From assembly GCA_038503065.1 (NCBI GenBank), contig JBCAMK010000003.1:2604001-2668000 (forward strand): a stretch of DNA of 64,000 nucleotides, given 5' to 3'. The DNA comes from Paragyromitra xinjiangensis (lineage: Eukaryota > Ascomycota > Pezizomycetes > Pezizales > Discinaceae). Positions within the stretch are counted from its first letter, which is position 1. Each line of letters opens with the position of its first letter. Positions 35,016 to 47,295 of this stretch are shown in pieces. Position numbers and translations under genes: made by a program. The notes under the pieces were generated by a model. That model saw only the letters and a list, made by a program, of their open reading frames with translations. It did not search any database and was not told the origin of the DNA.

Positions 35016-36337
35016 ATGATGATTTCTTCTACTTTTCGATGCTCTGTACGGGTACGGGCCCTTACTGCTCCCTTATCGAGGCGATGCATCTCGTCGAATC
35101 ATCAGGTCTTTGCTGGTTGGTCAATTCGATCTTTTTTTGCTCAATCATCAGCTAACACTTGGGCGTGGGTGTAGAGGACGATATTGTGCTTCTCCGACGG
35201 CTGAAGGACAGAGCCACCACGATCCTCACTACTTCCTTGAAGTCATTTAAAAAGGTGGAAACACATCACGGTTACATCCCTCACAGCGATATCATCGGTC
35301 AGAACACACGGAAGTTGGTATCTACCTCAAAAGGTGTTCAATACTGTGCAACATTCCCCACGATCGAGGAGTATGTGACGAAAGTCCGGCGGCTCGTAAC
35401 ACCTGTACGCATATGGCTCTTCTTTCCCCCCCTGGATCGATCGGTATGAGTAGAAAAGACTAATATCGCCAACATTGGGAAGCAGTAGGTCTACCCTCTC
35501 GATGCAGCTACCATCGTTTCCCTCCTCGACATCCACGTCTCTGCACCCACATCACCATCTACCCCTCCTGTGGAAATCCTCGAAGCTGGTACTGGCCACG
35601 GCTCTTTAACACTTCAACTCTGCCGAGCGATTCACGCCGCGAACCCACCGGGAGCTAAACGCCGTGGGGCTATAATCCACTCTATCGATGTCTCTGCTAA
35701 ACACTCTGCCCACGCGCATAAAGTCGTTCAGGGGTTCCGTCGCGGGATTTATACAGAGGATGTCAATTTTCATGTAGGAAACCCGACGGATTGGATCACA
35801 GGCGAACTGGAGAAACGCGGTGGGGAGCCGTTTCTTACACATGCGTTGCTGGATTTGCCGGGGCCGGAGGGGCACTTGGAGGCGTTGTCGAAAGCGTTGC
35901 TCCCGGACGGGGTGTTGGGGGTGTTTTGTCCGAGTGTGACGCAGATCGGGGATTGTATGAAGCATATTATCAAGCGTGGGGTGTGGCTGGGGAAGGATAT
36001 GGTGGTTGAGTTCCCGCCTCATGGGGGGACAGTTGGGGCTGGGTTGAGGGGGTGGAATGTCAAGTATACTGCTGTGAGGTCCCGATCTAATGCGAAAACT
36101 GAGGCAGAGGGTAGTGAACCGGCGGTGGTGGTAGAGTTGGAGAATGGGAGTGAGGAAGTGAGCGAGGAGGGTGAGAGTGTGAGCGAAGTTGATGGAGAAG
36201 AGAAGGTACAAGAAAAGGAATTACCAGAGATTGAGGAAGAAGAGCCAGGGAAGGTTTTAGTTTGTAGGCCGTCTGTAGGCGACCGGATAGTTGGCGGAGG
36301 GTTTTTTGCGATTTTTAGGAAGAAAGGCGAGTGCTAG
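35016..36337 (+). CDS. tRNA (adenine-N1)-methyltransferase, TRM61/GCD14 family, probably mitochondrial
   Basis: Three exons: 35016-35115, 35175-35404 and 35489-36337 (392 aa; introns 59 and 84 bp). The N-terminus (MMISSTFRCSVRVRALTAPL, then SRRC) is Arg/Ser-rich without acids, a typical mitochondrial presequence. Then come the family opening FAEDDIVLLRR, the THHGYIPHSDIIG block and RLVTPVYPLDAATIVSLLDI. The SAM-binding motif I is EILEAGTGHGSLTLQL, SIDVS ends the next strand and LLDLPGPEGHLEAL is the motif IV-like catalytic segment. The C-terminus has an acidic low-complexity insert before VGDRIVGGGFFAIF. The family makes m1A at position 58 of tRNA; the predicted import signal suggests a TRMT61B-like mitochondrial enzyme. 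The 5' donor of intron 1 (GTTGGT) is weak but gives the conserved FAEDD join. Confidence 0.85.
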
Positions 36338-36827
36338 TTGATGTCTAGCTTGTGCTTTGTAAATAATGGCCTTGTTGTATGTATCACACCCCGGGCAAAA
36401 ATCCTTCTCCATCAATTCTATCACATTTCTGTTTTGCTCTTTGCAGGTTAGTAGTTTTTCTCTGGGGGCTGCAACGGGGAATTTTTCACGGATTGCCACA
36501 AAACCCGTTACTTCTCCCCTCTCTCCAAATCACCACCTTCTTCAACCTTCCAATAAATTTTCAAAAACCATCATCGTCTTTATCCAATACCTTCAAGATA
36601 TTCATAGCGCGAGAAGTGCCACTTCTCTCGCTGCCCACATTATTTATTGGTGTTTGGGCTAGGTGCTTGCAAGTTGGTATTATTTCCTCCATTTGAACAG
36701 CGCGCCAACATCCCTTCATCGATCGAGAAGGATCATGAGTCTTTCCATCAATGAACTATCAACTAGGTTCATGAATTTTCTTAGTCAAGAAGCTGTCGAG
36801 GAGATTCATGAGTTCATGGTCACCCTT

Positions 36828-36871
36828 AGCCACCATCATATCTAGAAGTTTTATTTTGCCTCTAGATATGA
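36828..36871. repeat. Perfect short inverted repeat (hairpin)
   Basis: ACCATCATATCTAGA is followed about 14 bases later by its exact reverse complement TCTAGATATGATGGT. It could be a stem-loop in RNA, or the core of a small element. Confidence 0.75.
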
Positions 36872-39040
36872 TGGTCTTTATGCATTGGGGGTACAGTGAA
36901 AATCCAGTCCTTAGCGGTGGACTACCGATAGAGGTTTCATGGAATTAGGTTCAATGGTTCAACTTAACCTTCAGAGTTCTTCGATACACTATTGATAGCT
37001 ACATCTACAAATTGAGGTTGTCAATTTGATACATCTAATACGGCCACGACTGTATGAAGAGACATTTACTTTGCTGCTTAGCTGGATTCAAGGTCATCAC
37101 CAATGGCCATTTACCCCACTTCTCGGGAAAAAATGATTGAAAGTTTAATACCTCGTTCAACATAAACTGGTTTCAGAAGATCAATACATGGTATGTGATT
37201 CACTCTCCGGATATATTTCAGCCTTGAGCTAATCAAGTGTAACAGCAACAACCGAGAGACGATATTTCATGATAGGATTTATTATAAATTCCAAGGCATG
37301 CGTGACTACAACATTTACTTCGATAACTCCTACATTAGTTTACGCTGAAACAATACCTGCCACAAGGCAAAACAACCGAAATCTTATTTACGCCGATGCC
37401 TTACCGACTCCTCCGGATCCCCTCCCACATAATGATTTACTTCTGTCATAGCTAGGATAGTAATTATCATTTCTATCAGTATAGCGAAATCTGGGTATCC
37501 GGTAAAGATATCACTACGTTTATACTTTCAAGTCTAGAACTTTTTATTTAGACCACAGGTACCGCATATTCACGGGAAACCTCATGATCATGGAACGCTT
37601 CCGAAATAACAAACCTATCCCCTACGATAATCCGCCGAAAGATATCGTACGATACCGTCAAAATAACAGGACAAACCATTTTTCCCCCTTGGCTATACTT
37701 TGGCCGAAATAAACATGAAATTCTGCCAAAATAACATAACAAACCATTTCTTACGAGGCTCCATCAGAAGATAACTTGGAATGTCGCAAAGGCACTACAA
37801 CCTATCTATGATACTCCGCTTGAAAGAGACTCATGATGTTCTATTACAAGTGAACAAGTATAGAAATTCCAAAGATTAGCGGGTATTCCCTAAACTGATA
37901 TGGTGCGGTTGGCAACCAATTATATCGAAAATAAAACCGCTCCGACCTATTCGGAAGTCATCCCTCCTGCTGATACAGTAGAGGGTCATTCACCATTCTA
38001 GAAAACAATAACGCAACGCCTAAACCTCCCTCCATCTTTAGGAAACTTGCGAGGCCTTTTTGATTTTGACACAACTCTTATTTGGTTTATTCGATAGAGT
38101 ATTGAAAGCAGCGAAGATATTTGAGGAATTTTAAACAGTGGCTTGTCTTTGATATTAAAGTACCTACGTGTTGGTATTTCTAGCTGCACGCAACAGCACA
38201 GGCCAGAAGTATTTATTCCGGAGGGTGTGATATTGGTAAGCTTTATCGTGCCCTCTTGCTTTATTGTAATAGCTGTGTTTAACGTTCTGTTTATGATAGC
38301 TATAGTTTGCGTCGATATATCTGTGCTGCTGCCAACTCAACGGAAGTTCAGCCCATCGGCCATCTTGGGAGATACAGGCGTCGCAAAGGCAACTACAGCT
38401 GCTACTCGTACTTCCTATCAACGATGACGGCGATAACTCAGACGGTATTCTTTTCCGGCGTTACTTCGAATACCAATTCCCTACATTGATTCGACAAGAA
38501 CATGAAGTATACTCCCTAAGGAAACCTTCTAATTCTAATGTCAAGTTATTCTTTCAAACCCAAAGAAACCCTCGCCCACACCCGTACAAGCTAGTTTATT
38601 AAGCATCGAACGCTTCAGTAACATGAACCACTCAATTCATCATGAAGGATAGTCGATATAAGTCATTTCTAAAGGACCATTCAGCGGTGTTTACTCATCG
38701 CCACGACCCACGGGGAACCAATTCGATACCATCCAAGGACATTGCAGTACAGCAATCTAGCCATCCTTCACAAAATTATTTCACTAAAAACCAAGGTCAT
38801 GAAAACCATTCGAAGGGATTCTACTGGGGGATGGTTTTATGGAGTTTCACATCACTCTCCTCGGATCTTTAAAGTCAATCCTCATCGACATCCCTTTGAG
38901 ATATTTTTGTCTCTACTGGGATTGACTTAAAAGATAACACTACTGCTTTACAAGTACGGTTATTTCATCGAAGGAATTGACACTCACGCAGGAATCGCGC
39001 TATTTACCACATAGATCCCTGCTAGCAGCTCGCTGGACAC

Positions 39041-39166
39041 ACTTGGGTAGAACCATAAGAACCGGAAAACATGGGGTGTGTGGCTTTCTATGTAACGATA
39101 TCTGTGCGCTATTCCGTAGCATGCAAAGCCACACACACCCTGTTTTCCGGCTCTTATGGTTCTGCT
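39041..39166. repeat. Long imperfect inverted repeat (about 55-nt arms)
   Basis: The left arm begins ACTTGGGTAGAACCATAAGA and continues through GGAAAACATGGGGTGTGTGG. It pairs with a right arm that, reverse-complemented, begins ACTTGAGCAGAACCATAAGA and continues through GGAAAACAGGGTGTGTGTGG, with a handful of mismatches and one bulge. Pairing seems to continue inward (TATGTAACGATA against CATGCTACGGAATA), leaving a small loop near 39100. Both strands therefore encode near-identical peptides by chance. Confidence 0.8.
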
Positions 39167-40195
39167 CAAGTATTGCTGCACAGACTTACAGGAAGAAGCC
39201 ATTTCAACGTTCAAAAACGCGCGTCGCCAAGAACGGGTTACGTTTCTCGAAAAACTAACTCTGAATACATGTCATTGTTGGTGCATTGCCACCAATTTGA
39301 AAAAGCCAAGATAGCTGTCGAACAACCTAATTCGACTTACCTCCCGACCATTGAATTTCCCAGCGCTCAACCTATGATTTCCTTATTACCAGGACCGCCT
39401 TATCCGAACCGAAGAGGTTTTGAGCACGCTGGAAGCGTTTCCCCCCTTGGCGTTCTACGAGGTATGTTATGCCTAGGAACCAAAAGGGCGAAGAAGACGA
39501 TAAAAGCTAACTATATACTTATTCAAGCATGAGAAATTCTGGGAAGACATTTGCGAGGAACTTTGCGTTTATAAGGGATGTCGGTCCCAGGGATTTTATG
39601 TACCTAGTCATAGCTCATAGAAGCGATCGAGCAGGAAGATTAACAACCGAGACATGATCTCCTAATTTCTTAAGATGGCATATAACTAAGATATTTGTGA
39701 TGAATCAAAAACATTCTTGATGGGTATCTCAGGATCCTTCTATTAGTTAATTATTTAGCTTCCATGTTTCCTATCATTTGACCATCGAAACCAGCGGGAA
39801 TTAGAGGATTCCCGAAATTACGATCTACTAGTTCATATCAAAACCCCTCATCAAGGATTTATTCATCTCATTTCCAAACGGTCCTATGACTACATGTAGC
39901 TTTTTCTGAGAAAAAGGGAAACATTAGCAGCCCCTGTAATCACGAGGCTGTCTATATGTCCGAGTGACGTCTGTCACATTGGCTTCGTAACATTCAGTCT
40001 TGCTGCAAATTTCAGGGACTTTATCTTACTGCCGAAGAAACATCCGAGCGACGCACCATTGGCACCAGAGTAAATAATGAAAACTCTTCCAACCATATGC
40101 TTGCAAACGGAACTTCCCGTGCAGATCCGTGGTAGGGTTTGCGGGCGGGGAGTCAGCAGTGAGCATGCACGTCGAGTGATGGTTAGTGACTGCTA

Positions 40196-40271
40196 GGTAG
40201 CAGTACTCGATTAATTGATTGATCCATTAAGTATATCCGATCACTTGGGATATGGCACGGTAGCAGTACTC
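40196..40271. repeat. 13-bp direct repeat pair
   Basis: GGTAGCAGTACTC occurs at 40196-40208 and again at 40259-40271. Confidence 0.7.
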
Positions 40272-41725
40272 AGGAGGGTGAAACAGTGCATTATAATCAG
40301 TAAACTAATTCGATGATCTGATAGCTAGGCTTGTCACTCAGAGAACCCTCTTTTATCTTCAACCAAGTAATGTGTCTGTCTATCTTGCCTTCACGTTCCT
40401 CTTTCCAGCTAGGTATCCCAACTAGATTGACAAGCTGGCTTAACTGTTCATGAGAAGCTCAAGTATAAGGTGCAGCTGCGGCACGGAGCCAAATATCCAA
40501 TCAATCGTGCCTCTTAAGGTAGGATTTCCTCCCCAATTAGGTAGCCCCCACAAAGACACTACTGACTAGTGAGCCTACATGTACTCCTTGGCTGCGAGAC
40601 TTGGGCGCATAAAAACATGATTTTTACTTTTACCTGCCTATGTGCTGGAGGGTCTATAGCCATAGAAAGCTCCGATAAGGGACTCATGTGGCTTGGTTAT
40701 TTTTGGAAATAACGGTAGACTCCAATGTGAGCAGAGATAAGCGAGAGAAACACGACTGTGTGTGGTTGCTCAATCTAATCTTTACAAACCTCAAGACACT
40801 TTTGCTTCTGGAGTGTGATGGATATTGCCCCCACCAACATTTTAGCGCTTGTGGCAATACGCTAAGCGTTACTGTATTTCCCTTGGAGTCTTACTTACGC
40901 TGTGGCAAGGCCGCGATATGAGACAGCTAATTTCTCTTATCTCCCATGTCCATGTTTTTTTTTTGATCGGATAATTTAACGTCACCCTGCTTTGAAGGTT
41001 CCGCCGGTGCTACGTGAGCATCTTCCCAACGCGTGAAAATGAGACTTTTATCTAAACCCTTTTCGGTGCATGTCTCCGTTTCTGAGCTTTTGTATTACAG
41101 TACCCCAGTAGTGAAACAAGGAATAGGCCAATAGTAAATGAAGGAACGTGAAATGGTAGGGAATAGGGATAGTTGATTGGCAAGTTGGGAATTTTCGGGG
41201 GTTCAGTGGTTGCCCACATCTGATTCGCTTACAATGTGCAGGATCACTATTCAGCTGGCAACGAACACCAATCACAATGTGGATGGAAATAAAAAAGTTC
41301 AAGACAAAACTGAGGTAATGCTGTCAAGGAGCATTCCTCAGGTATTAATGAAGTATAGAAAAAAAATTATAGAACAAAAATAATCGTCTCCACTTCATGA
41401 CAAGACTGAAATCTCTATTACCCAGCCAAGTAAAAAAAATCCCAGCTAAACCCATTGACTCCAGAAAATTGAGAAAAACCCGCTAGGTCGAAGAGCAAAG
41501 GTGTAAAGGGTGAATATTGTCGTGTCGACTTCGATTAAGTTAGACTCTTAAGGACCCTTGCCATTATACACAACTCCCGCCAAAAACTCTACACAAGGTT
41601 CATATATTGAACTCAGAGAACCAGACACTCATTACTGCCAAATCGTGTAAATGTGGTATTATTATCTACAGCCAGCTACCGGAAGATAGCAGCGGTCGAC
41701 GATATTACCGAATATTTCAAGACAT

Positions 41726-42317
41726 TTACAAGAGGTAAGCGGCAACACCGATCAATCCAGCGAGAGCACCGGCAGCAACGGTGGCCCTGTTGGCGGAACC
41801 CTCGAAAGCAGGGCTGCTAGGAGTAGCAGAGGGAGAAGTGGAGTTGCCAGAGGCAGCAGGGGGAGTAGGCTTGGTGGTGTGGGAGATGGTTGCGTTGGTG
41901 TAAGAAGGAGGAGTCACGGTGGGGAGAGTACCAGTTCCGTGAGCACCGCTATTTTAGTTGTTAGTAGGATTCAAATTAGATAGGGTTTGATAGTTTGAAC
42001 TCACCATCCACCGGGGCAGACAGACGAGGTGACGGTGGTGTAGGTCTTGGTACGAGTGCAAGGGCAGTTGCTGATGGTCAAGGTGGTAGCCTGAAGAAAA
42101 TTAGCCCACGCTCCATATTCATCGAGAAATCATCAAAGTCACATACCTCAGTAACGGTGTAGGTGTGGTTGTTCTCCACAATGGTGGTAGGGAGAGGGCA
42201 GTAAGTGGTGTACTGAGTTACAATCTCGGTGACAGTGGTCTCAGTGCCATTGTGATAACCGTGAGCAGAAACAGCAACGGCGGAAAGGGCGAAAGCGATG
42301 ATGGCGGAGAAACGCAT
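41726..42317 (-). CDS. Small GPI-anchored Ser/Thr-rich cell-wall protein
   Basis: Three minus-strand exons: 42317-42147, 42090-42005 and 41948-41726 (159 aa; introns 56 bp each, the second with a perfect CTACTAAC branch site). A signal peptide (MRFSAIIAFALSAVAVSAHG) is followed by an N-glycosylated region and the conserved pair TQYTTYCPLPTTI and TYTVTEATTLTISNCPCT. These are shared with a widespread filamentous-fungal family of GPI wall proteins (Sed1-like repeats). A Cys (CPGGCG), a Ser/Thr/Pro stalk and a C-terminal GPI signal (RATVAAGALAGLIGVAAYLL) complete it. Likely an abundant wall mannoprotein. Codon choice is strongly biased to C-ending codons, as expected for high expression. Confidence 0.88.
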
Positions 42318-42507
42318 TTTGATTGTTGTTTTTGGGGGGGGTTTTAGTGTTGACTAAAAGATATTATTGTAGGGTTCTTTGGTATCAAAACGAATGAATA
42401 CGCTGAGAAGCGAGGTAGTCGAGTGTGCAAAAAAAAGCGAATGAAGAAGCGACTGTGGGTAGTGAAGGAAGGGGAGAGGAAGTCCAATTGTGGGAGGGTT
42501 GCTTGGA

Positions 42508-42514
42508 CTTTATA
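42508..42514 (-). promoter_or_regulatory. Possible TATA box of the GPI wall-protein gene
   Basis: TATAAAG on the minus strand about 190 bp before the ATG; a long leader would be implied. Weak, position-based call. Confidence 0.3.
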
Positions 42515-43974
42515 GGATGTAAAGGGGGAGACAGTGCCCTGCGTGTAGCCGGGGGCATGGGCGTGGGTGACAAGGGTCGTAGATCCGAAAGGGGTGTTCA
42601 GGGGGGGCGAGCGAGTGGGTTGCTGTGAAGCCGACTCTCTCTCTCAAGGACTCGCACAATTGCTTTCTGGGTAGGTGTTACTGCTTTAGGGCGTCGAGGG
42701 AAATTGCGGCCAGCAGAAAAGATAGTGATCTCTGTCAAAAATAGCAATGATAACTACGTGTTATGAAAAGAGGTTGGTCTGGAGTATGCTGGTTGGTGAA
42801 CGGACAGAAATTCGATGCTGCCCAGGTCACTGCAGGCACTATTAGGCTAACCATGAGCCGTTTTGATCTTTCTACTAGCGCAGGTACGAGAAAAGATTGC
42901 AGGGAAGAGCTCGAGTGGATCCAATCATCGGGACACGCCAGTGACACCACATCCGTTATCGACGCTAGGGCTCCCGACAAGACACCTTTCCAGCTGCATT
43001 CGAGGCACCATCGTCAAAACAAACATTTGAAAACAAAAATGTTGGTCTGGGGAAGCAGATAAACGAAGGGAAACCTTCAATCGTCCATTTTGGTGCCCCC
43101 CCCACTTTATTTTTTTCCATGACCGCCGCAGAAGCGAAGCCTTGACCCATATTAGCGAGCTGACCTTTTCAGGATTGAGCCTGGCAAACTACCCCCCAAA
43201 CCCAACTTCCGCAAAATACAACCGGAGCTTCTCATCAAGCTCTCCCTCCAGCCGCTATGCATAACTGAATCCGTCTTCCCCGGACCCAACCGAGCATGAT
43301 CTGCGTTGTCACTCCAGAGCGTCATCTCTGATCCAAGATGTCCTTGTGCAAGGAGTTTGTGCCTATCGCAATAGCCTGATGCTAGTAACAGAAGCTAGTA
43401 ACGAGTCTAGCTTGCTCTTTTGCTACCCCTTAAGGTTTCAGCCCTACTGGTGGAGACACCAAACAGAGATTGCCCATTCATTCGATCCAGCCAAACAACG
43501 TTTGCGCCTAGTGGTATTGGATAGATGGCTTCCAAGATCCTTCAAAATTCCTCAGTGGTTTCTTCTGCTGTGGAGCATGGCGCTCGGTTGGAGTCGCCAT
43601 CTCAATCATGATCAGCGATTTCCTAGTGCGGCACGGGAAATTGTGGGCAATATGGGTTCAGACATCCCGCGCAAAGGTGAATAACCGAAATTACGTTTTG
43701 CTATTTGGGCGATATTGCCCCCAGAAAAAGATCGCTTTTTTTTCGCGCGCAAACGATTACTTCAACCGTTTCCTAAAGCTTGAAAATTTTACAAGGAAGT
43801 TTCTTCTTTTTTTGGGAATGATTGTAACGTTTCCTGCAATCAACTGGAAGTTATCTCGGTCCATCTAGAATCAAACTTCAATTCGGGGCGAACCCCGGAT
43901 GACACTCCGCAGGCTTCCCCGCACCAGGATCATTGACATGTATGAATTGGGTAGCTGTGTGAACTCCGTATCTA

Positions 43975-44314
43975 TTAGCTTACCAAATTACTTTTCGTCT
44001 TATGACCAGGAATCTTCGTTTTGAGAAGGAGACACTGATTTGTTTGGCACCGCACGCCGATGTTTCCTATGCTCAATCGCCTTTCTGTGAGAAATACCTT
44101 ATCGCGTTGATCAAATTGTCTCCCTACGAGCTTGCTGGTGGCGCTTACTAGAATTCATCAAGAGGGTCTCATTGCCATCAACGGGTACAGCATTCACAGA
44201 ATCGAGTGATATTGAGCGCATATAGGCCATAACAATAGGTGCCCCGAATTGTGCGAATGTGCGCTTGCCGGCTTTTAAACCGGTACTCCCGTTGGTGAGA
44301 AGTGTTCGGTACAT
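43975..44314 (-). CDS. Candidate small protein with mitochondrial-presequence-like N-terminus
   Basis: A weak candidate. The minus-strand ATG at 44314 opens a frame beginning MYRTLLTNGSTGLKAGKRTF (Arg/Lys, Ser/Thr, no acids), as in mitochondrial presequences. It reaches a GTAAGC donor at 44148. An acceptor TCACAG ending at 44085 restores an open frame to TAA at 43975, giving exons 44314-44149 and 44084-43975 and 91 aa. The intron would be 64 bp with no clear branch site. The second exon has unremarkable basic composition. Could be chance. Confidence 0.3.
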
Positions 44315-45698
44315 GGATGCACTATCTACATATACTCGGCCAAGGTGAATGATCTGAGAAGAAGTGAAGGCGAAGGAGGGATGTATCGCAAAAAAACCAC
44401 TTGCTAAATCAACCGCACACGATAGCCGTTGATAGGTTAAAAGCAGTTTTAACCTTATTCTTGTGTCACATTTTCGGGCCTTAAGCGCGTATTAGTCGCC
44501 AACGTACACAATATTTTTGGCAAGGTTTATGGTTATCGGTGGCCGCCTATCTCTCAGGCTTTAGGAGTCAGACCATAGGGTCCCTAAAGATCGAGGTGAT
44601 TCTTCCCTGTGCTGGTCTTTGCCGATTTCAATGGATAGGGGCTGGCTGTGGAGGGAAGAGATAGTCTCGCGGTCAGACACCGAGATAATGGCTCTGGGGT
44701 ATGGTGTTTGATCAGCATTTCTCAGTGAAATTAGAAGACGGACCAGATCCCAGCGGTTTTGCAAGAAGAAATGACTCAAGGGGAAGGCCTATTCCTCTGG
44801 GTGAAATCGGCAGTAGGAGTGAGAGGATAAGATGTATGTCTATGCCAAAAGATAGTATTAGCGATAGCACTATGAAGAAACGAAGAAGCGAGATGGATTT
44901 ATCCAGGTTAAGAAACGTTGGGAGGAGTGGGCTATAAATGCATGTTTTTGTTGCACAGAGCTACATTTCTCGCTTTCGAGAGACAAGAATAGTGTTTGAG
45001 AATCATATCTAAGACGGTGGTCGTGAGACCGAGACTGATGAGGTCATTGCATATGGGTTATTTTTTGGCTTTGGGGTTATCTCATTCGTATTTGAGGTGG
45101 ATGCCCTTCAAGGGAATCTACGATCCTAGGAATAAGCTTCTTTGACCAAGCTTTTAGACGGATATAACGAGATTACAGTCGCTACGAGAACTAGTATTGT
45201 TGGTGATTTGGAGCGACTTTGATATGGACGGTAGCAGAGGAAGCGTGGAAAGAGGCAAGTCAATAAACCAAAGGTGATATAGTAATGTGAAGATCGTCGG
45301 GTGGAAAATCGGAAGGATTCGAACTGAGCTTGAACTCGAGTCAACCTGGAATTTGATTAGGACATGAGAACTCACTCGGTGTGGGCAGCTATCAGATATC
45401 AAACTCTCGAAGGGATCATCTAATCATGCATCTCATCCAGGTGGATCAGGAGGGGTTTGGGTACGTGTAGTTATTGAAACCGGACTAAGAACTCGAATCT
45501 CCACACTATTAACATCATTCGTTTATGGTATCGTTTAGCTTGAGACGAGCTACAAGCAAACTAAACGTACGATTCTTTGCATCTGAATATGCTTATATAT
45601 CATTTATGCCCTGCGTCTTATCTAAATAAATTCGTGGCAGCTAGCTAAGAAAACTAGAATGGAAAAAAGAAACGATGGAAGTACTCGATGATATCACG

Positions 45699-47295
45699 TT
45701 ATCTTTTCGGTTCATCTCTACTCAGCCAGCTCAGCATACCACAGAGGGCTCTTGCAGCTCCTACTCGTTCTGTGGGATCTAGGAGGTCCCAAAATCGAGT
45801 TTTCTGTATCTTTAGCTTATCCCACCCTTCATCGTTCCGGAAGAACTCATGTTCCAGATTTGGCGTCTTGCCAGTTTCTAAAAACCTCAGGTATGGCTGC
45901 GAAACAGAAACATGAGAGATGGAGATATGATGGTGGAGGGAGGTTATGATGAATATCTGATGATAAATGTTAGATATGGAAATCTTGATCGAAAACAGCA
46001 CAAACGTACATCGTCACGCCATTTTTCCTTCTTCCCGACGGCTCGGAATCGAATTTTTTTTTCCGTCTTGCCTTCAGGTTTGTCTGGCCGAGGCCCTTTT
46101 CTTCTATCTTGGGCTATGCTGAGCGTGGCTGCAACTTCCCGAGCAATTCCTATAACATCATCGGCTGGCATGGTATCCTCACCATCATCGTCCTCTTTCT
46201 CTTCGCCGCCGTCGATATCCATTTTGTCGACCCCTAGTTCTCCTAGTTCTAGAGCATCTGGTTTCCCACTAGCAATCGATTTCTTCTTCTGTTTCGCTGC
46301 CATATAAGCAGCAGAATGGAATTTTGTTTCGTGGCGGATCTGAATTCCCATTACAGGGCCCTCGACGAGGCCGGCACGAGCTTCGGCAGGTAGTGCTGGG
46401 GTAAGGTATGCATAGTTTGTTAAATGTACCAGGAAACGTGATTTTTGGAGGGCGACTTTCGGGGGGGCTCTTGGGAGGCTTTACATAGAGTGGAGAGCCT
46501 GGATTAGCGGGACCTCGTGGATCTGCATTTGGAGCTGGGGCTATACTAAACCCGCACTCCATATCCCCAGCAGATGGGCTCAATGAAATTCTTCACTAGT
46601 TCCTCTCTGAACTTCTCTGGCATTGAGAACTTTTCAGGCTTCTCCTTTAGATCGTCCCTTTTCCCCCCCTCTTTCCCCTCTTTACCGCTAACGCTTGTAC
46701 TAGGTTCTTGCATCACCTCGGTGGCCCTACCCTTTTTTTCCACCCCACCTTCTACTTCTTCTTCTGCTTTCCTTTTCCCGCTTCCTAGCTCAGATTTCTC
46801 TTCCTCGCTCGGGCTTGGAGAGAGCTGGGGAGATTCTGGCACATTGAGATAGTAAGACTTGACTAACTCCATGTTTTGGAAAAATCGATACATGTGTCCT
46901 AGTTTGATTTCTCTGTTTCGTCTCGCTAAAACCTCGAAAGCATCTTCGTTGGCTATCAATAGTTCTCTCTTCCGCTCGGAAAACACTTTATCATCTTCCT
47001 CCGGCAGCCAATTTCCTTCGGGTAACATCTTTTCGATGGGGACATTATACTCGACGGAAACACCGAGTGTGTCGAGGTGATTGGTAGTCGCATCGGTGGC
47101 TTTCTTAATCTTTTGGATATACGAATAGAAAGACTTTTCGTCAGCCGGTGGGGTGAATGACGGTTTAGAAGGATCAGGAATGGAGGTGTAAGTGGGGAAG
47201 ACTTTGGGGCCACGAAAGGGAGTTGGGGATTTAATGGGGGTAGCAGTGAGGTCGCCAGGTCGTTGGGATACAATGGACGACCAGTTGGAAAACAT
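45699..47295 (-). CDS. Unrecognised protein gene with two apparent +1 frameshifts
   Basis: The minus-strand ATG at 47295 opens a frame to about 46559, ending in the protein-like stretch FREELVKNFIEPICWGYG. From there the sensible sequence moves to a second frame (CGFSIAPAPNADPRGPANPG), then at or near a run of seven C (46467-46461) to a third (VALQKSRFLVHLTNYAYLTP), which stays open to 46010. A 113-bp intron (46009-45897, GTACGT to CGCAG, TCTAAC branch) leads to a last exon, 45896-45699, ending near MLSWLSRDEPKR. The middle is acidic and Lys-rich (VDKMDIDGGEEKEDDD), suggesting a nuclear protein. No known domain recognised. The frame changes are either sequence errors, a young pseudogene, or two ultra-short introns (40 and 34 nt); no GT-AG intron of normal size repairs the frame. 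Confidence 0.65.

Larger units (their letters stand above)
36338..41725. other. Gene-free region (5.4 kb) with two hairpins
   Basis: No protein-like frame. Contains a perfect 15-bp inverted repeat (36828-36871), a long imperfect hairpin (39041-39166) and a 13-bp direct repeat GGTAGCAGTACTC at 40196 and 40259. Confidence 0.5.
42318..45698. other. Intergenic (3.4 kb), one weak gene candidate
   Basis: Apart from the promoter of the wall-protein gene and the candidate at 43975-44314, nothing recognisable is seen. Open frames at 43346-43868 and 44561-45402 lack domain-like features. Confidence 0.45.

Noticed and set aside
35606..36211. 201-codon minus-strand frame
   Set aside because: Shadow of the methyltransferase exon; His/Pro/Arg-rich nonsense composition.
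45310..45345. GGATTCGAAC motif suggesting a tRNA T-arm on the minus strand
   Set aside because: No box A at the right distance and no acceptor stem.
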